In this document: piece by piece, positions 24,633 to 33,856 of the stretch
Layout: every line of letters starts with the position of its first letter
Numbering within the stretch: position 1 is the stretch's first letter
Assembly (NCBI GenBank): GCA_014378465.1
Contig: JACMNQ010000030.1
Span: forward strand, 1 to 58,994
From: Oligoflexia bacterium
Lineage (GTDB): Bacteria > Bdellovibrionota > UBA1018
Direction: 5' to 3'
DNA: 58,994 nucleotides
Notes under the pieces: model-generated
The model's database searches: none
What the model was told of the DNA's origin: nothing
Seen by the model: the letters and a program-made list of their open reading frames with translations, nothing else
Position numbers and translations under genes: made by a program

Positions 24633-25933
24633 GAATACGCCTGGCGACCCTTCAATCTCGTGTGTTTCATGAAGCCTTCGTAATTTCTAGCAAGCAAGAA
24701 AGTCTCAATCTGAGCAACCGTATCGAGCGCAACCCCGACAAGGATCAAGACGCTCGTACCGCCAAAATAAAACGGTACTTTCAGATTCTGCGTGAACAAG
24801 GTTGGAAGTACACAGATGGCCGAAATATATACCGCGCCACCCAATGTGATTCGAGAAAGAACATGGTCAATATAGAACGCTGTCGGCTGCCCGGGACGAA
24901 TACCAGGGATGAATCCACCGTTCTTTTTGAGATTCTCTGCTACGTCATCCGTTTTGAAGGTCACCGCTGTGTAAAAGTAGCAAAAGAAGAAGATGAGTCC
25001 GACGAAGAGGATTTCATACAACAATGCACCAGGCTGCAACTGTGCAGTAATCTTCTGCAAGGCAGCTGAGTGAAAAAATGTTGCGAAAGTGGCGGGAAAC
25101 ATGATCAAGGAAGAAGCAAAGATTGGAGGAATGACTCCGGAAGTATTGATCTTGAGCGGCAAATGAGTATTTTGCCCGCCGTATACTTTTCTTCCTACAA
25201 TCCGCTTGGCGTACTGAATCGGAATTCTTCGAGAACCCCTCTCCACGAAGATAATTACGAAAAAGGTAATCACAATTACTGCCACGACCAACAGGATCTT
25301 GAAAAAACTCAGTTCACCCGAACGGTAGAGGCTCAAAGTGTTGCCAATCCCGGATGGAATACGCGCCGCGATACCAGCAAAAATCAGGAGCGATATACCA
25401 TTACCGATACCCCGCTCAGACATCTGCTCACCGATCCACATCAAGAAGATCGTGCCAGCAGTCAAGGTAACCGTGGTCATCAGACGGAAGGCCAAACCTG
25501 GGGCGACGACTACCGCAGGATTAGTGTAGCTTTCGAGTCCTGCCGCAATACCGTAACCTTGCACTAGGCAGAGCAAAACGGTTCCATAGCGTGTATACTG
25601 TGTAATTTTCTTACGACCCTGATCTCCTTCTTTCTGAAGATCATGGAGGTACGGCCACACTACGGTCAAAAGCTGGAAAATGATCGAGCTACTGATGTAA
25701 GGCATTACGCCCAGTGCGAAGATACTGAATCTTTCAAGCGCTCCGCCACTGAAAAGATTGAACCATCCAAAAATAGTCCCCTTCATGTTGGCGAATACTT
25801 GCTGGAGAGCCACACTGTCGATGCCTGGAGTCGGGATATGAACTCCAAGGCGATAAACCGCCAGCATAACCAAAGTGAATACGATTCTCTTCCGTAATTC
25901 TGTAATCTTAACGATGCCTTCAATACCTGACAT
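24629..25933 (-). CDS. secY: Protein translocase subunit SecY
   Basis: A 434-residue inner-membrane protein with ten predicted membrane helices, the channel of the Sec translocon. Recognisable parts are the start ITELRKRIVFTLVMLAVYRL with HIPTPGID, the plug region after it, GIGNGISLLIFAGI, and the C-terminal loop PGIRPGQPTAFYIDHVLSRI. Length is normal. It follows rplO by 82 bp, in which I see no other gene. Confidence 0.97.
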   Translation of the reverse strand: MSGIEGIVKITELRKRIVFTLVMLAVYRLGVHIPTPGIDSVALQQVFANMKGTIFGWFNLFSGGALERFSIFALGVMPYISSSIIFQLLTVVWPYLHDLQKEGDQGRKKITQYTRYGTVLLCLVQGYGIAAGLESYTNPAVVVAPGLAFRLMTTVTLTAGTIFLMWIGEQMSERGIGNGISLLIFAGIAARIPSGIGNTLSLYRSGELSFFKILLVVAVIVITFFVIIFVERGSRRIPIQYAKRIVGRKVYGGQNTHLPLKINTSGVIPPIFASSLIMFPATFATFFHSAALQKITAQLQPGALLYEILFVGLIFFFCYFYTAVTFKTDDVAENLKKNGGFIPGIRPGQPTAFYIDHVLSRITLGGAVYISAICVLPTLFTQNLKVPFYFGGTSVLILVGVALDTVAQIETFLLARNYEGFMKHTRLKGRQAYS

Positions 25934-26015
25934 TGGGTGCAGCTCCCTTTGGATGCGGCCACTTCATGTGAGCCAACTGCCTCACGAATTGGTTATTTAG
26001 AGGACTGTGTGGCGA

Positions 26016-26525
26016 TTAAGTACTTTTCGTGGCTGGCTTTTCAGCAGCTTTGAGTGCAGCTCTTTTTCCTGGAATCGGAATCATTTCGACTTTTCCCCCG
26101 GCTTTGGTGATCTTTTCAAGCGCTGCCGTGCTAACGCGATGGGCCTTAATGATGAACGCCTTGGTGATCTCGCCGGTAGCAAGAATCGTCAGGCGATCAT
26201 AGCGGCCCTTGATGACGTTGCCGTTAGACAAAGACTCCAAAGATATCTCCTTGAAGCTAGCTAAATCAAGACGCTCAAGGTCAGCGACGTTCATAATCAC
26301 ATTGGTACGGCGCTGGATGTTAGTGAAACCGCGCTTGGGAATACGACGGTACAAGGGCATCTGCCCACCTTCGAATCCGGGACGGACACTTCCGCCGGAA
26401 CGAGCTAGCTGACCCTTATCCCCTTTACCCGCAGTTTGTCCGTGACCGGAACCTGCTCCGCGACCCAGTCGCTTACTTCTATGGGTTGCACCTGGATGGG
26501 CCTTAATCGTATTTAATCTAAGCAT
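26016..26525 (-). CDS. rplO: 50S ribosomal protein L15
   Basis: A 169-residue L15 with the basic Gly-rich start typical of the family (GATHRSKRLGRGAGSGHGQT) and the core FEGGQMPLYRRIPKRGFTN. It is about 20 residues longer than usual, with an Ala/Lys-rich C-terminal end (AALKAAEKPATKST). It follows rpmD by 54 bp. Confidence 0.97.
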   Translation of the reverse strand: MLRLNTIKAHPGATHRSKRLGRGAGSGHGQTAGKGDKGQLARSGGSVRPGFEGGQMPLYRRIPKRGFTNIQRRTNVIMNVADLERLDLASFKEISLESLSNGNVIKGRYDRLTILATGEITKAFIIKAHRVSTAALEKITKAGGKVEMIPIPGKRAALKAAEKPATKST

Positions 26526-26579
26526 TTCTATCTCCTATCGCGCTCAAGCGCTCGCCATTATATGACTCAGTTACCGCTA

Positions 26580-26780
26580 CTAGCGGTTTTCGGATACTAC
26601 TTCGACAAGGTGAAGAACTTTTTTGATCATTCCACGAACGCATGGAGTGTTTTCCAAAGTCTTCACTTGTTCGCGACGTTTCAGGCCCAGGCCGTTCACG
26701 GTCGCTCTCTGATCCGGAGGACAAGAAATTGTCCCCTTTTTCAAACGAATGGTAATCGTTTTTTTACTTGCAGACTTCAT
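26580..26780 (-). CDS. rpmD: 50S ribosomal protein L30
   Basis: A 66-residue L30: TITIRLKKGTISCPPDQRAT, then LGLKRREQVKTLENTPCVRGMI. This is the usual ferredoxin-like small protein of the spc operon. The ATG at 26780 gives the normal length; an in-frame start at 26792 would add four residues and overlap the rpsE stop codon. The gene starts within 11 bp of rpsE. Confidence 0.94.
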   Translation of the reverse strand: MKSASKKTITIRLKKGTISCPPDQRATVNGLGLKRREQVKTLENTPCVRGMIKKVLHLVEVVSENR

Positions 26781-26791
26781 CTTGGACTCCA

Positions 26792-27307
26792 TTAAGTAGT
26801 GATTTCAGCGACGGTCTTGCCGCGGCCCGCGGCAATGTCGGAGAAGCTGCGAAGGTTTTTGAGGGCTTCGAGCGTGGCACGAACCACGTTATGTGGATTA
26901 TCTCTCCGAAGAGACTTCGTCAGAATATTTTGGATACCCGCAACTTCAAGGATCGCGCGAACCGAAGAACTGGCGATGATTCCAGTACCTTCGGGAGCCG
27001 GCTTCATCAGAACTTGGCTTGCGCCGAAGTGTCCGAGAATCTCATGAGGGATGGTATGACCTGCAAGAGGAACACGAATCAGGTTCTTCTTTGCCTGTTT
27101 CCCAGCCTTTTTGATCGCTTCTGGAACTTCGCCGGCTTTACCTAGTCCGATTCCGACTTGGCCTTTTTTATCGCCGATGACGACAATTGCTGCAAAGCTG
27201 AAGCGACGACCGCCCTTGACAACTTTCGCGCAACGATTGATGTGGATCACTTTATCTTCAAATTCGGAATCTTCGTTTTGGCGAAAATTTTGTGGACCGA
27301 CTGCCAT
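26792..27307 (-). CDS. rpsE: 30S ribosomal protein S5
   Basis: A 171-residue S5. The N-terminal dsRNA-binding-like domain has [20 protein letters not shown] and [18 protein letters not shown]. The C-terminal domain has [19 protein letters not shown] and [17 protein letters not shown]5 acts in decoding accuracy near the mRNA entry site. Length is normal. It lies 26 bp after rplR. Confidence 0.97.
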   Translation of the reverse strand: MAVGPQNFRQNEDSEFEDKVIHINRCAKVVKGGRRFSFAAIVVIGDKKGQVGIGLGKAGEVPEAIKKAGKQAKKNLIRVPLAGHTIPHEILGHFGASQVLMKPAPEGTGIIASSSVRAILEVAGIQNILTKSLRRDNPHNVVRATLEALKNLRSFSDIAAGRGKTVAEITT

Positions 27308-27333
27308 GGAATTAATCTCCCGTTATCCTAAAA

Positions 27334-27711
27334 TTAAAACTTCAAGCCACCTTCGCGGGCTGAATCAGCCAACGCTTTGATGCGGCCGTGATAGAGGTAA
27401 CCGCTACGATCGAAAACGACGCTTGCGATCTTCTTCGCAATGGCGCGCTTCGCAACCAGATTACCTACAGCCTTGGCACCTTCTACGCTGCCGCCAACCT
27501 TACCCTTCAATTCTTCTTCATTCGTAGAAGCTGCAACCAAGGTATGTCCGCTTACGTCATCAATAATCTGCACCGAAATGTGCTTATTGGAACGAAATAC
27601 GGCAAGTCTCGGTCTCTCAGTGGATCCTTCGATCTTAGCGCGAATGCGCTTCTTGCGTTTGAAACGAATCGTTTGTTTTGTGCTCGTTGAATTACGAATC
27701 TTTGTGGACAT
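27334..27711 (-). CDS. rplR: 50S ribosomal protein L18
   Basis: A 125-residue L18 that binds 5S rRNA. It has the basic [20 protein letters not shown] start, [17 protein letters not shown], and the family end [20 protein letters not shown]. Length is normal. The gene begins 9 bp after rplF. Confidence 0.97.
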   Translation of the reverse strand: MSTKIRNSTSTKQTIRFKRKKRIRAKIEGSTERPRLAVFRSNKHISVQIIDDVSGHTLVAASTNEEELKGKVGGSVEGAKAVGNLVAKRAIAKKIASVVFDRSGYLYHGRIKALADSAREGGLKF

Positions 27712-27720
27712 CTTTACACC

Positions 27721-28266
27721 TTACTTCGCGCCCGCAGCTTTACCTTGCTTGCGGATAATATGCTCGTTCGAGTACTTAACGCCTTTTCCTTGGTACGGCT
27801 CAGGCTCCTTGAAGGAACGAATTTTTGCAGCCACCATTCCAACGAGAATCTTGTCAGCGCCGGTAACAACAACATGTGTGTTGTTTTCGACTTTGCCAGA
27901 GATCCCCTGTGGAAGCTCATACTCTACAGGGTGAGAATATCCTAGAGTCATATTGAGCACATTGCCCTTCATTGCGGCGCGGTAACCCACTCCAACAATG
28001 TCAAGCTCCTTGCTGAATCCGGTGTGAACACCGTGAACCATATTGTGAATCAACGTGCGAATCAGTCCCTGCAATGCGCCTGCATTGTTAGCAACGGCTT
28101 CATCGCGGCCGACAGTGATTGCTCCGTCAGCAACCTTCACCACGACTCCACGAGGGAGTGACTGGGAAAGCTTGCCCTTCGGGCCTTCGACTTTGATCAT
28201 TGAATCGGTAAGATCGATCTTTACGCCCTGGAGAATCTTAACAGGGACTTTGCCTACGCGTGACAT
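27721..28266 (-). CDS. rplF: 50S ribosomal protein L6
   Basis: A 181-residue L6 made of two repeated domains. The start is SRVGKVPVKILQGVKI; the second domain ends with the signature PEPYQGKGVKYSNEHIIRKQ-G-KAAG, which contacts 23S rRNA near the factor-binding site. It begins 3 bp after the rpsH stop. Confidence 0.97.
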   Translation of the reverse strand: MSRVGKVPVKILQGVKIDLTDSMIKVEGPKGKLSQSLPRGVVVKVADGAITVGRDEAVANNAGALQGLIRTLIHNMVHGVHTGFSKELDIVGVGYRAAMKGNVLNMTLGYSHPVEYELPQGISGKVENNTHVVVTGADKILVGMVAAKIRSFKEPEPYQGKGVKYSNEHIIRKQGKAAGAK

Positions 28267-28269
28267 AGA

Positions 28270-28668
28270 TTACCAAACCTCACAAAGGATCTCGCCGCCG
28301 ACTTTTTGAGCCTTGGCTTTGGTCCCGGTCATAACCCCTTTCGAGGTTGATACAATGGCAATACCAGCGCCGCTGAGCGGACGAGGCATTGCTTCATAGC
28401 TGCAGTAACGGCGAAGACCAGGGCGGCTGATGCGCTTGATACCCTGAATCACACCTGCACCGGCAGTCGTATACTTCAAATATACCTTAATTGAAGGAAG
28501 ACCTTCTTCGCGCTGAAGGCGGAAATTTTTGATATAGCCTTCTTCTTTCAAAACGCGAACGACGTTGGCCTTCAAACGAGAAGCTGGAACTTCCAACTTT
28601 TCATGGCCTTCTTTCGAAGCGTTTCGAATTCTAGTCAGCAAATCTGCGATCGGATCAGTCATACTCAT
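28270..28668 (-). CDS. rpsH: 30S ribosomal protein S8
   Basis: A 132-residue S8 with MTDPIADLLTRIRNASKEGH and the RNA-binding C-terminal end RPLSGAGIAIVSTSKGVMTG. In E. coli S8 is the translational repressor of the spc operon. The first ATG at 28668 has GAGG 8 bp upstream; the ATG two codons later is also possible. Directly upstream, where rpsN should be, there is only an 87-bp gap. Confidence 0.97.
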   Translation of the reverse strand: MSMTDPIADLLTRIRNASKEGHEKLEVPASRLKANVVRVLKEEGYIKNFRLQREEGLPSIKVYLKYTTAGAGVIQGIKRISRPGLRRYCSYEAMPRPLSGAGIAIVSTSKGVMTGTKAKAQKVGGEILCEVW

Positions 28669-28678
28669 ATCGATATCC

Positions 28679-28729
28679 TCACTTAGCCTGTACCACTCCT
28701 CCACTCGGGCCCTCGTGGACCCATCGAAT
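28679..28729 (-). pseudogene. rpsN: Possible 3' remnant of rpsN (ribosomal protein S14)
   Basis: The gap between rplE and rpsH is 87 bp; an rpsN gene needs about 186-300 bp, so intact S14 is absent from its canonical place. The last open segment before rpsH reads RWVHEGPSGGVVQAK-stop. It can be laid on the S14 C-terminus (R.LA..G.LPGV.KASW), matching Arg, Gly, Gly-Val and Ala. This is short and could be chance. No zinc CxxC or other S14 motif is present. Confidence 0.33.
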
Positions 28730-28755
28730 CAGGAGACGGTCTCTATTTAATCTTA

Positions 28756-29472
28756 TTACTTACGAAAAGGCATGCCGAGCTCAGACAGAACTGCACGAGC
28801 ATGTTCATTTGTCTGAGCGGTAGTCGTGATCGTAATGGTCATCCCACGAACTTTATCAACCTTGTCGTAATTGATTTCTGGAAAAATGATCTGTTCACGG
28901 ATCCCCAGGGAATAATTACCACGTCCATCAAATGACTTCGAAGGAACTCCCTTGAAATCGCGAACACGCGGAAGTGAAATATTCATCAAGCGATCAAGAA
29001 ACTCGTACATACGTGCACGACGAAGCGTCACCATCACACCGACTGCATTGCCTTCACGAACCTTGAAAGCTGCAATTGCTTTACGAGCGCGAGTCAAAAC
29101 GCCCTTTTGCCCGGTAATTGCCATGATTTCTTCCAATGCGGCATCCAGGACCTTTGGATTCGCGACTGCATCCTTCACAGCGCAGTTAATGACGATCTTG
29201 CTCAAACGAGGGACCTGCATCGAGTTGGAAAACTGAAACTCTTTCATCAGAGCGGGTACAACTTTGTCGTTATACTCTTTTTGCAAGCGTGGCATCAGTA
29301 AAGGTGAAACCTTGGTCTCGCCTTCCGCAGCGATTTTTATACCCATCGCAGCTTCTTCTTTAGCTTTTTTTGCCTTGGCACGAGCTGCATCAGCAGTTGC
29401 CTTTTTAGCATCATTTTTTGCTTTAGCTGCTACGACTTCTCCGCCAGCCTTTTCTTCAGTATCTTTTGCCAC
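28756..29472 (-). CDS. rplE: 50S ribosomal protein L5 with N-terminal Ala/Lys extension
   Basis: A 238-residue L5, against about 179 in most bacteria. The family body starts near residue 58 ([20 protein letters not shown]) and continues through [16 protein letters not shown] and [20 protein letters not shown] to the normal end. The first ~57 residues are low-complexity Ala/Lys/Glu (for example [20 protein letters not shown]) and unlike any L5 domain I know. The start codon is GTG at 29472 behind AAAAGGAAGG. L5 binds 5S rRNA and the P-site tRNA. The gene upstream should be rplX, but the 325 bp there hold no intact gene. Confidence 0.95.
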   Translation of the reverse strand: MAKDTEEKAGGEVVAAKAKNDAKKATADAARAKAKKAKEEAAMGIKIAAEGETKVSPLLMPRLQKEYNDKVVPALMKEFQFSNSMQVPRLSKIVINCAVKDAVANPKVLDAALEEIMAITGQKGVLTRARKAIAAFKVREGNAVGVMVTLRRARMYEFLDRLMNISLPRVRDFKGVPSKSFDGRGNYSLGIREQIIFPEINYDKVDKVRGMTITITTTAQTNEHARAVLSELGMPFRK

Positions 29473-29479
29473 GACTTAC

Positions 29480-29681
29480 CTTCCTTTTTCTCGACTCTGT
29501 CAAACTCAACGAATCGAGTACCATTTTGGAAGCAATGCTTCCTGCCCGAAAACACGCGATTTTTACGAATGATTCATCGCGCTTGCAGACCCGGATTTAA
29601 TTTAGGGGGCTTCAAGTACCCCTTTTACCTTGAGACACAGATTTTTCCAGTAATTTAATGTCGCAGCCTAAACTTCGACAT
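29480..29681 (-). pseudogene. rplX: Possible frame-broken remnant of rplX (ribosomal protein L24)
   Basis: rplX normally lies between rplN and rplE. Here 325 bp (29473-29797) contain no open frame of fitting length. On the minus strand from 29681 the frame reads MSKFRLRH-stop, then ITGK, then R-stop-KGYLK. This resembles the L24 start M.KF.+R...(V)ITG+....RGKVLK with a deletion and two stops. Further pieces (RKNRV..G and NGTRFVEF) are weaker. The absence of an intact rplX is direct; the remnant reading is suggestive only. I see nothing definable in 29682-29797 except a small GCCT/AGGC hairpin just after rplN. Confidence 0.35.
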
Positions 29682-29797
29682 AAATACCGTTCCACCGAAG
29701 CAAGCGCCGCCCTTGTTTAGATAAAATCCAACAGATTCAGCAACCTATGAGCCCGTAGCAGATTGAGTTTGTTCACCCCCTCTGCCTCGGGAGGCCC

Positions 29798-30166
29798 TTA
29801 CAAAACTTCTGGAGCGAGAGAAATAATCTTAGTGAACGCCCGGGCACGGAGCTCACGAGCCACTGGCCCAAAGATACGTGTGCCGATCGGCTCGTTCTGA
29901 GCGTTAATCAAAACTGCGGAATTGGTGTCGAAACGAATGTAGGTACCATCGTGACGATTCACTTCTTTACGAGTTCTGACGATAACAGCCTTGAGAACTT
30001 CGCCCTTTTTAACTTTTGCATTCGGGGAAGCGTCCTTGACGGTAACAACAATCACGTCGCCAATGGATGCATATTTGCGTCGGGTACCACCCAAAACTTT
30101 AATACACATTACCGATTTGGCACCGGAATTATCAGCCACGTCGAGACGGGTGCGCATTTGAATCAT
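29798..30166 (-). CDS. rplN: 50S ribosomal protein L14
   Basis: A 122-residue L14 of normal length: [40 protein letters not shown] and the end [18 protein letters not shown]. It forms part of an inter-subunit bridge. It follows rpsQ by 21 bp. Downstream the expected rplX is replaced by a 325-bp stretch without an intact gene. Confidence 0.97.
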   Translation of the reverse strand: MIQMRTRLDVADNSGAKSVMCIKVLGGTRRKYASIGDVIVVTVKDASPNAKVKKGEVLKAVIVRTRKEVNRHDGTYIRFDTNSAVLINAQNEPIGTRIFGPVARELRARAFTKIISLAPEVL

Positions 30167-30187
30167 AAAATAACCTTTCTCGCTCTC

Positions 30188-30574
30188 TTAGACGTTGGCC
30201 TCGAGCGCCTGTGCAGCACGACGAACGATGGACTGAAGAGCCCAACGTTTGTCGCGGCTAAGCGGACGAGATTCAACCAAAGTCACCAAATCGCCAATCT
30301 TTGCATCATTCTTTTCATCGTGAGCTTTGAAACGGCGAGATTTCATGACGTATTTTTTGTAAAGTTCGTGTCGCACTCGGCGATCGACTTTTACAACAAT
30401 CGTTTTCTGCATCTTATCGCTGACTACGGTGCCGGTGATTACACGGCGCTTCTCCATAGCTGTACGGGTATCGGCAGGAACAGTAGCTGCAGCTGAGGCT
30501 GTAGGAACAGCTTGCTTGGCTTCAACAACAGGCTTCTTAGCGGCAGGTTTTTTTGCTTTAGTTTCGGTTGCCAT
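30188..30574 (-). CDS. rpsQ: 30S ribosomal protein S17 with N-terminal extension
   Basis: A 128-residue S17, against about 85 normally. The OB-fold body begins near residue 43 ([20 protein letters not shown]) and includes [20 protein letters not shown]. The first ~40 residues are Lys/Ala/Pro-rich ([18 protein letters not shown]) and probably disordered. It starts 3 bp after rpmC. Confidence 0.96.
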   Translation of the reverse strand: MATETKAKKPAAKKPVVEAKQAVPTASAAATVPADTRTAMEKRRVITGTVVSDKMQKTIVVKVDRRVRHELYKKYVMKSRRFKAHDEKNDAKIGDLVTLVESRPLSRDKRWALQSIVRRAAQALEANV

Positions 30575-30577
30575 AAT

Positions 30578-30778
30578 TTACTTCCCTTTCGCCTGACCTT
30601 GCAGCGTCTTGATTCGAGCGATGTCTTTGCGCATGCGCCAGATGGAAGCGGTATCTTCCAACTGACCCGTTGCACGCTTCATACGCGTCTGAAACAGGGA
30701 AGCTTCAAGTTCACGAACTTTGTTCACGAGTTCGTTTTGGGCCAAATTCTTTAATTCTTTAAAACGCTTCGTAGCCAC
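30578..30778 (-). CDS. rpmC: 50S ribosomal protein L29
   Basis: A 66-residue helical hairpin: RFKELKNLAQNELVNKVREL and MRKDIARIKTLQGQ. L29 lies beside the peptide exit and contributes to chaperone and SRP docking. The length is normal and the gene has the canonical position between rplP and rpsQ. Confidence 0.96.
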   Translation of the reverse strand: MATKRFKELKNLAQNELVNKVRELEASLFQTRMKRATGQLEDTASIWRMRKDIARIKTLQGQAKGK

Positions 30779-30799
30779 GTTACTTACCTCTCAAACTAC

Positions 30800-31294
30800 T
30801 CAAACCTTAAGGGCTGAAGTAGCTTTTGCCTTTTTTTCCACTTTAGCGATCTTGGCGGCGGCTGCTGCCTTGACTGCTAAAGCTTCGGTTGCTTTACTGA
30901 TTGCCTTACAGTGTAAGGGCAACTTGTTGTTTGCCAAACGAAGCGCTTCGAAAGCCTCTACCTGTGGAATTCCGGTCATTTCAAAAATGACCCTTCCTGG
31001 CTTGATAACTGCTGCCCACTCTTCAACGTTTCCTTTACCGGAACCCATGCGAGTTTCTGCAGCTTTCTTCGTGATCGGCTTGTCTGGGAAAATACGTACC
31101 CAAATCTTGCCGCCACGTTTTACGTAACGAGTCATCGCTACACGGGAAGCTTCGATCTGACGAGAAGTGATTCTTCCACATTCAGTTGCCTGGAGGCCGA
31201 AATCGCCGAAGAACAACGTTCCCCCACGATCAGCTTTTCCACGCATTTTGCCTTTAGCTACTTTACGCCATTTAACTCTTTTTGGTGATAACAT
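30800..31294 (-). CDS. rplP: 50S ribosomal protein L16 with C-terminal extension
   Basis: A 164-residue L16; most are about 137. The core has [40 protein letters not shown] and the conserved [20 protein letters not shown] near the A site. The extra ~28 residues at the end are Ala/Lys-rich ([20 protein letters not shown]). It lies 10 bp after rpsC. Confidence 0.96.
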   Translation of the reverse strand: MLSPKRVKWRKVAKGKMRGKADRGGTLFFGDFGLQATECGRITSRQIEASRVAMTRYVKRGGKIWVRIFPDKPITKKAAETRMGSGKGNVEEWAAVIKPGRVIFEMTGIPQVEAFEALRLANNKLPLHCKAISKATEALAVKAAAAAKIAKVEKKAKATSALKV

Positions 31295-31304
31295 GTCTTA
31301 TTCC

Positions 31305-31976
31305 TTACGCGCCCTGAACAGCTTTTGCTTCAACAGCAGCTTGTTTCTTCAAGGTCTGAGCTTCGCCATGGTAAACCCAAGCTTTAACACCAATGATCCC
31401 GTAGGTCGTGTGTGCTTCGGCAGTTCCATAGTCGATGTTTGCTCTCAAGGTATGAAGTGGAACGCTGTCTTCGCTGTACCATTCGGTACGTGCGATTTCA
31501 GCTCCGCCCAAGCGACCCGAGACGCGAATCTTGATGCCCTTGATCCCCTGCTTGAAAGCAGAAGTCATGCATTTTTTCATCGCGCGGCGGAAAGCGACAC
31601 GCTTTTCAAGCTGAGAAGCGACGTTCTCGGCGATCAAGGTGGCATTTGCCTCAGGCTTTTTGACTTCTATGATATTCAAGAATACTTCGTTGCTGGACAG
31701 CTTTTGAACATCAGCCTTGAGTGATTCAACTCCAGCGCCTTTTTTTCCAATGACGATACCTGGGCGGGCAGTATGAACATTGATCTTTACTTTACTGGCG
31801 GCGCGTTCGATTTCAACGCGGGCAATTCCAGCACTGTAAAGCTTGGACTTCAAATATCGACGAAGCTTGATGTCCTCATGCAAGAGTTTGCCGTAGTCGC
31901 GCTTTGCGAACCAACGACTATCCCACGTGCGTGTGATACCTAGGCGAAAACCAATTGGATTAACCTTTTGACCCAT
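31305..31976 (-). CDS. rpsC: 30S ribosomal protein S3
   Basis: A 223-residue S3. The N-terminal KH domain has the [17 protein letters not shown] loop; the C-terminal domain has [20 protein letters not shown] and the Gly-rich [15 protein letters not shown]3 forms the mRNA entry channel. The start is [18 protein letters not shown], as in nearly all bacteria. The C-terminal end is Ala/Lys-rich ([14 protein letters not shown]). It follows rplV by 9 bp. Confidence 0.97.
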   Translation of the reverse strand: MGQKVNPIGFRLGITRTWDSRWFAKRDYGKLLHEDIKLRRYLKSKLYSAGIARVEIERAASKVKINVHTARPGIVIGKKGAGVESLKADVQKLSSNEVFLNIIEVKKPEANATLIAENVASQLEKRVAFRRAMKKCMTSAFKQGIKGIKIRVSGRLGGAEIARTEWYSEDSVPLHTLRANIDYGTAEAHTTYGIIGVKAWVYHGEAQTLKKQAAVEAKAVQGA

Positions 31977-31985
31977 CTTTTCCTC

Positions 31986-32321
31986 TTAACGCTCTGCGAG
32001 CGTAACGCTCACGTGGCTAGTCTTCTTATTGATTTTGAAAGCAGAACCCTTTGCTCTTGGGCGGAAACGCTTCAGAGTGGTTCCTTGTCCAACCAACAAC
32101 GTCTTCACAAACAAGGTATCAACATCGACCGTTTTCTTCTGGTCGGCATTAGCTACCGCGCTCTTGAGAAGCGTATAGAGAACTCCTGCGGTACGTTTTC
32201 TCGGAGAAAACTGTAAATACATGAGTGCTTCATTGATACTCTTGCCACGAATCTCGTCCGCGAGCAGACTCAATTTTCGTGGGGTAAGTCGAACTGAACA
32301 GACTTTTGCAGTAACTTGCAT
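31986..32321 (-). CDS. rplV: 50S ribosomal protein L22
   Basis: A 111-residue L22 of normal length: VRLTPRKLSLLADEIRGKSI, and the exit-tunnel hairpin region LKRFRPRAKGSAFKINKKTS. The hairpin residues linked to macrolide resistance lie here; nothing unusual is evident. It follows rpsS by 16 bp. Confidence 0.96.
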   Translation of the reverse strand: MQVTAKVCSVRLTPRKLSLLADEIRGKSINEALMYLQFSPRKRTAGVLYTLLKSAVANADQKKTVDVDTLFVKTLLVGQGTTLKRFRPRAKGSAFKINKKTSHVSVTLAER

Positions 32322-32337
32322 TGCTGGCTCCTAATCC

Positions 32338-32679
32338 TTACTTCGCAGCAGCAGGTTTAGCTGCTGGTTTAGCTGCAGCAGGGGCCGCTGCTGGAGCTGG
32401 AGCTCCGGCTGCTTTCTTATCTGCAGGAGTATGACCGTGGAAAGTACGAGTTGGAGAGAATTCACCCAACTTATGACCCACCATATTTTCAGTCACGTAC
32501 ACTGGGACAAACTTCTTGCCGTTATGCACCGCAAAAGTCAATCCAACAAATTCTGGAAGAACCGTTGAACGACGGGACCAGGTTTTAATTACTTTACGAT
32601 CCTGACTCTGGCGAGATTCTTGGACTTTTTTAACCAAGTGATCGTCACAGAAAGGGCCTTTTTTAATTGAACGGGCCAC
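32338..32679 (-). CDS. rpsS: 30S ribosomal protein S19 with Ala/Pro tail
   Basis: A 113-residue S19; the family norm is about 92. The body is regular ([56 protein letters not shown]). After residue ~88 comes a low-complexity Ala/Pro/Lys tail ([20 protein letters not shown]). It lies 12 bp after rplB. Confidence 0.96.
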   Translation of the reverse strand: MARSIKKGPFCDDHLVKKVQESRQSQDRKVIKTWSRRSTVLPEFVGLTFAVHNGKKFVPVYVTENMVGHKLGEFSPTRTFHGHTPADKKAAGAPAPAAAPAAAKPAAKPAAAK

Positions 32680-32691
32680 AGGTAGTCTCCT

Positions 32692-33525
32692 TTACTTTCT
32701 ACGCTTAACAATGAACGTATCGGTACGTTTATTATTGCGTGTCTTATAACCTTTAGTTGGAACACCCCAGGGAGTACGTGGGTGACCGCCGCCTGAAGCC
32801 TTACCTTCACCGCCGCCATGAGGATGATCGATAGGATTCATCGAAACGCCTCGATTGGTTGGACGTACGCCCAACCAACGATTGCGTCCCGCTTTACCCA
32901 ACTTGATATTCTCATGATCGGTGTTGGAAAGCTGACCAATGGATGCTTTACAGCGAGAGTGTAACAAGCGAATCTCGCCGCTAGGCATCTTCACTTGGCA
33001 ATATTCGCTCTCTTTGGCCATCAACTGAGCGAAACCGCCAGCCGAACGAGCCAATTTGCCACCCTTGCCTGGCTCGACTTCGATATTATGTATCAAAGTT
33101 CCGACTGGGATAGATGAAAGGGAGAGACTGTTGCCCGGCTTGATATCTGCTGCTTCACTAGCCAAGACAGAATCGCCTACATTCAAAGCCAAAGGGGCAA
33201 GAATGTAGCGCTTTTCGCCGTCAGCGTAGTTCACGAGAGCAATATACGCAGTACGATTTGGATCATACTCCAAAGAAGCAACGCGAGCAGGAATCTCACG
33301 TTTGTCTCTCAAGAAATCGATCACGCGATACTTGCGCTTATGACCGCCGCCGATATGACGAACCGTCATTTTGCCGAATTGATTGCGTCCACCGGACTTT
33401 GACAATGGAGACGTGAGGCGAGCAGGCTTTTTAGGCTGATCCTTTTTAGGAGTCAGTACCGAGAAATCTGCAACGCTCTTGTAACGTTGTGTCGGAGTTG
33501 TGGGCTTAAATGTTTTTGTAGCCAT
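32692..33525 (-). CDS. rplB: 50S ribosomal protein L2
   Basis: A 277-residue L2 of normal length, near the peptidyl-transferase centre. It has [39 protein letters not shown] and the invariant [20 protein letters not shown] that carries the functional His. The C-terminus [16 protein letters not shown] is intact. It is 32 bp after rplW. Confidence 0.97.
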   Translation of the reverse strand: MATKTFKPTTPTQRYKSVADFSVLTPKKDQPKKPARLTSPLSKSGGRNQFGKMTVRHIGGGHKRKYRVIDFLRDKREIPARVASLEYDPNRTAYIALVNYADGEKRYILAPLALNVGDSVLASEAADIKPGNSLSLSSIPVGTLIHNIEVEPGKGGKLARSAGGFAQLMAKESEYCQVKMPSGEIRLLHSRCKASIGQLSNTDHENIKLGKAGRNRWLGVRPTNRGVSMNPIDHPHGGGEGKASGGGHPRTPWGVPTKGYKTRNNKRTDTFIVKRRK

Positions 33526-33557
33526 GTCTTTTTACCTTTGAATTACCCTTCTCCAGC

Positions 33558-33848
33558 TTACTTGTTCTGGAAAAACTCAATCTTCTGACCTTCAGCCAGA
33601 GTAACAAGGGCCTTCTTCCAATTCGGGCGCTTGGTTTCAAAACGTCCAACGCGCTTCACTTTCCCGTGCATTACCATCGTGCGCACTTCGCGAACGTTGA
33701 CGCTGAACAGTTTTTGAACCGCATCGCGAATCTCATGCTTGTTAGCTGCGATGGCGACTTCGAAAGCATATTTTCCGGCAATTTCTGCCAAAGCGGTGCT
33801 CTTTTCGCTGATGATGGGGCGACGAATGATTTCATAAATAGTACGCAT
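33558..33848 (-). CDS. rplW: 50S ribosomal protein L23
   Basis: A 96-residue L23 with the start YEIIRRPIISEKSTALAEIA and VQKLFSVNVREVRTMVMHGK. It forms the docking site for trigger factor and SRP at the exit tunnel. The length is normal. It follows rplD by 8 bp. Confidence 0.96.
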   Translation of the reverse strand: MRTIYEIIRRPIISEKSTALAEIAGKYAFEVAIAANKHEIRDAVQKLFSVNVREVRTMVMHGKVKRVGRFETKRPNWKKALVTLAEGQKIEFFQNK

Positions 33849-33856
33849 GTCTCACC

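Noticed and set aside
28669..28755. Intact short rpsN variant
   Set aside because: There are only 87 bp, no CxxC motifs and no start codon with an open frame of S14 length.
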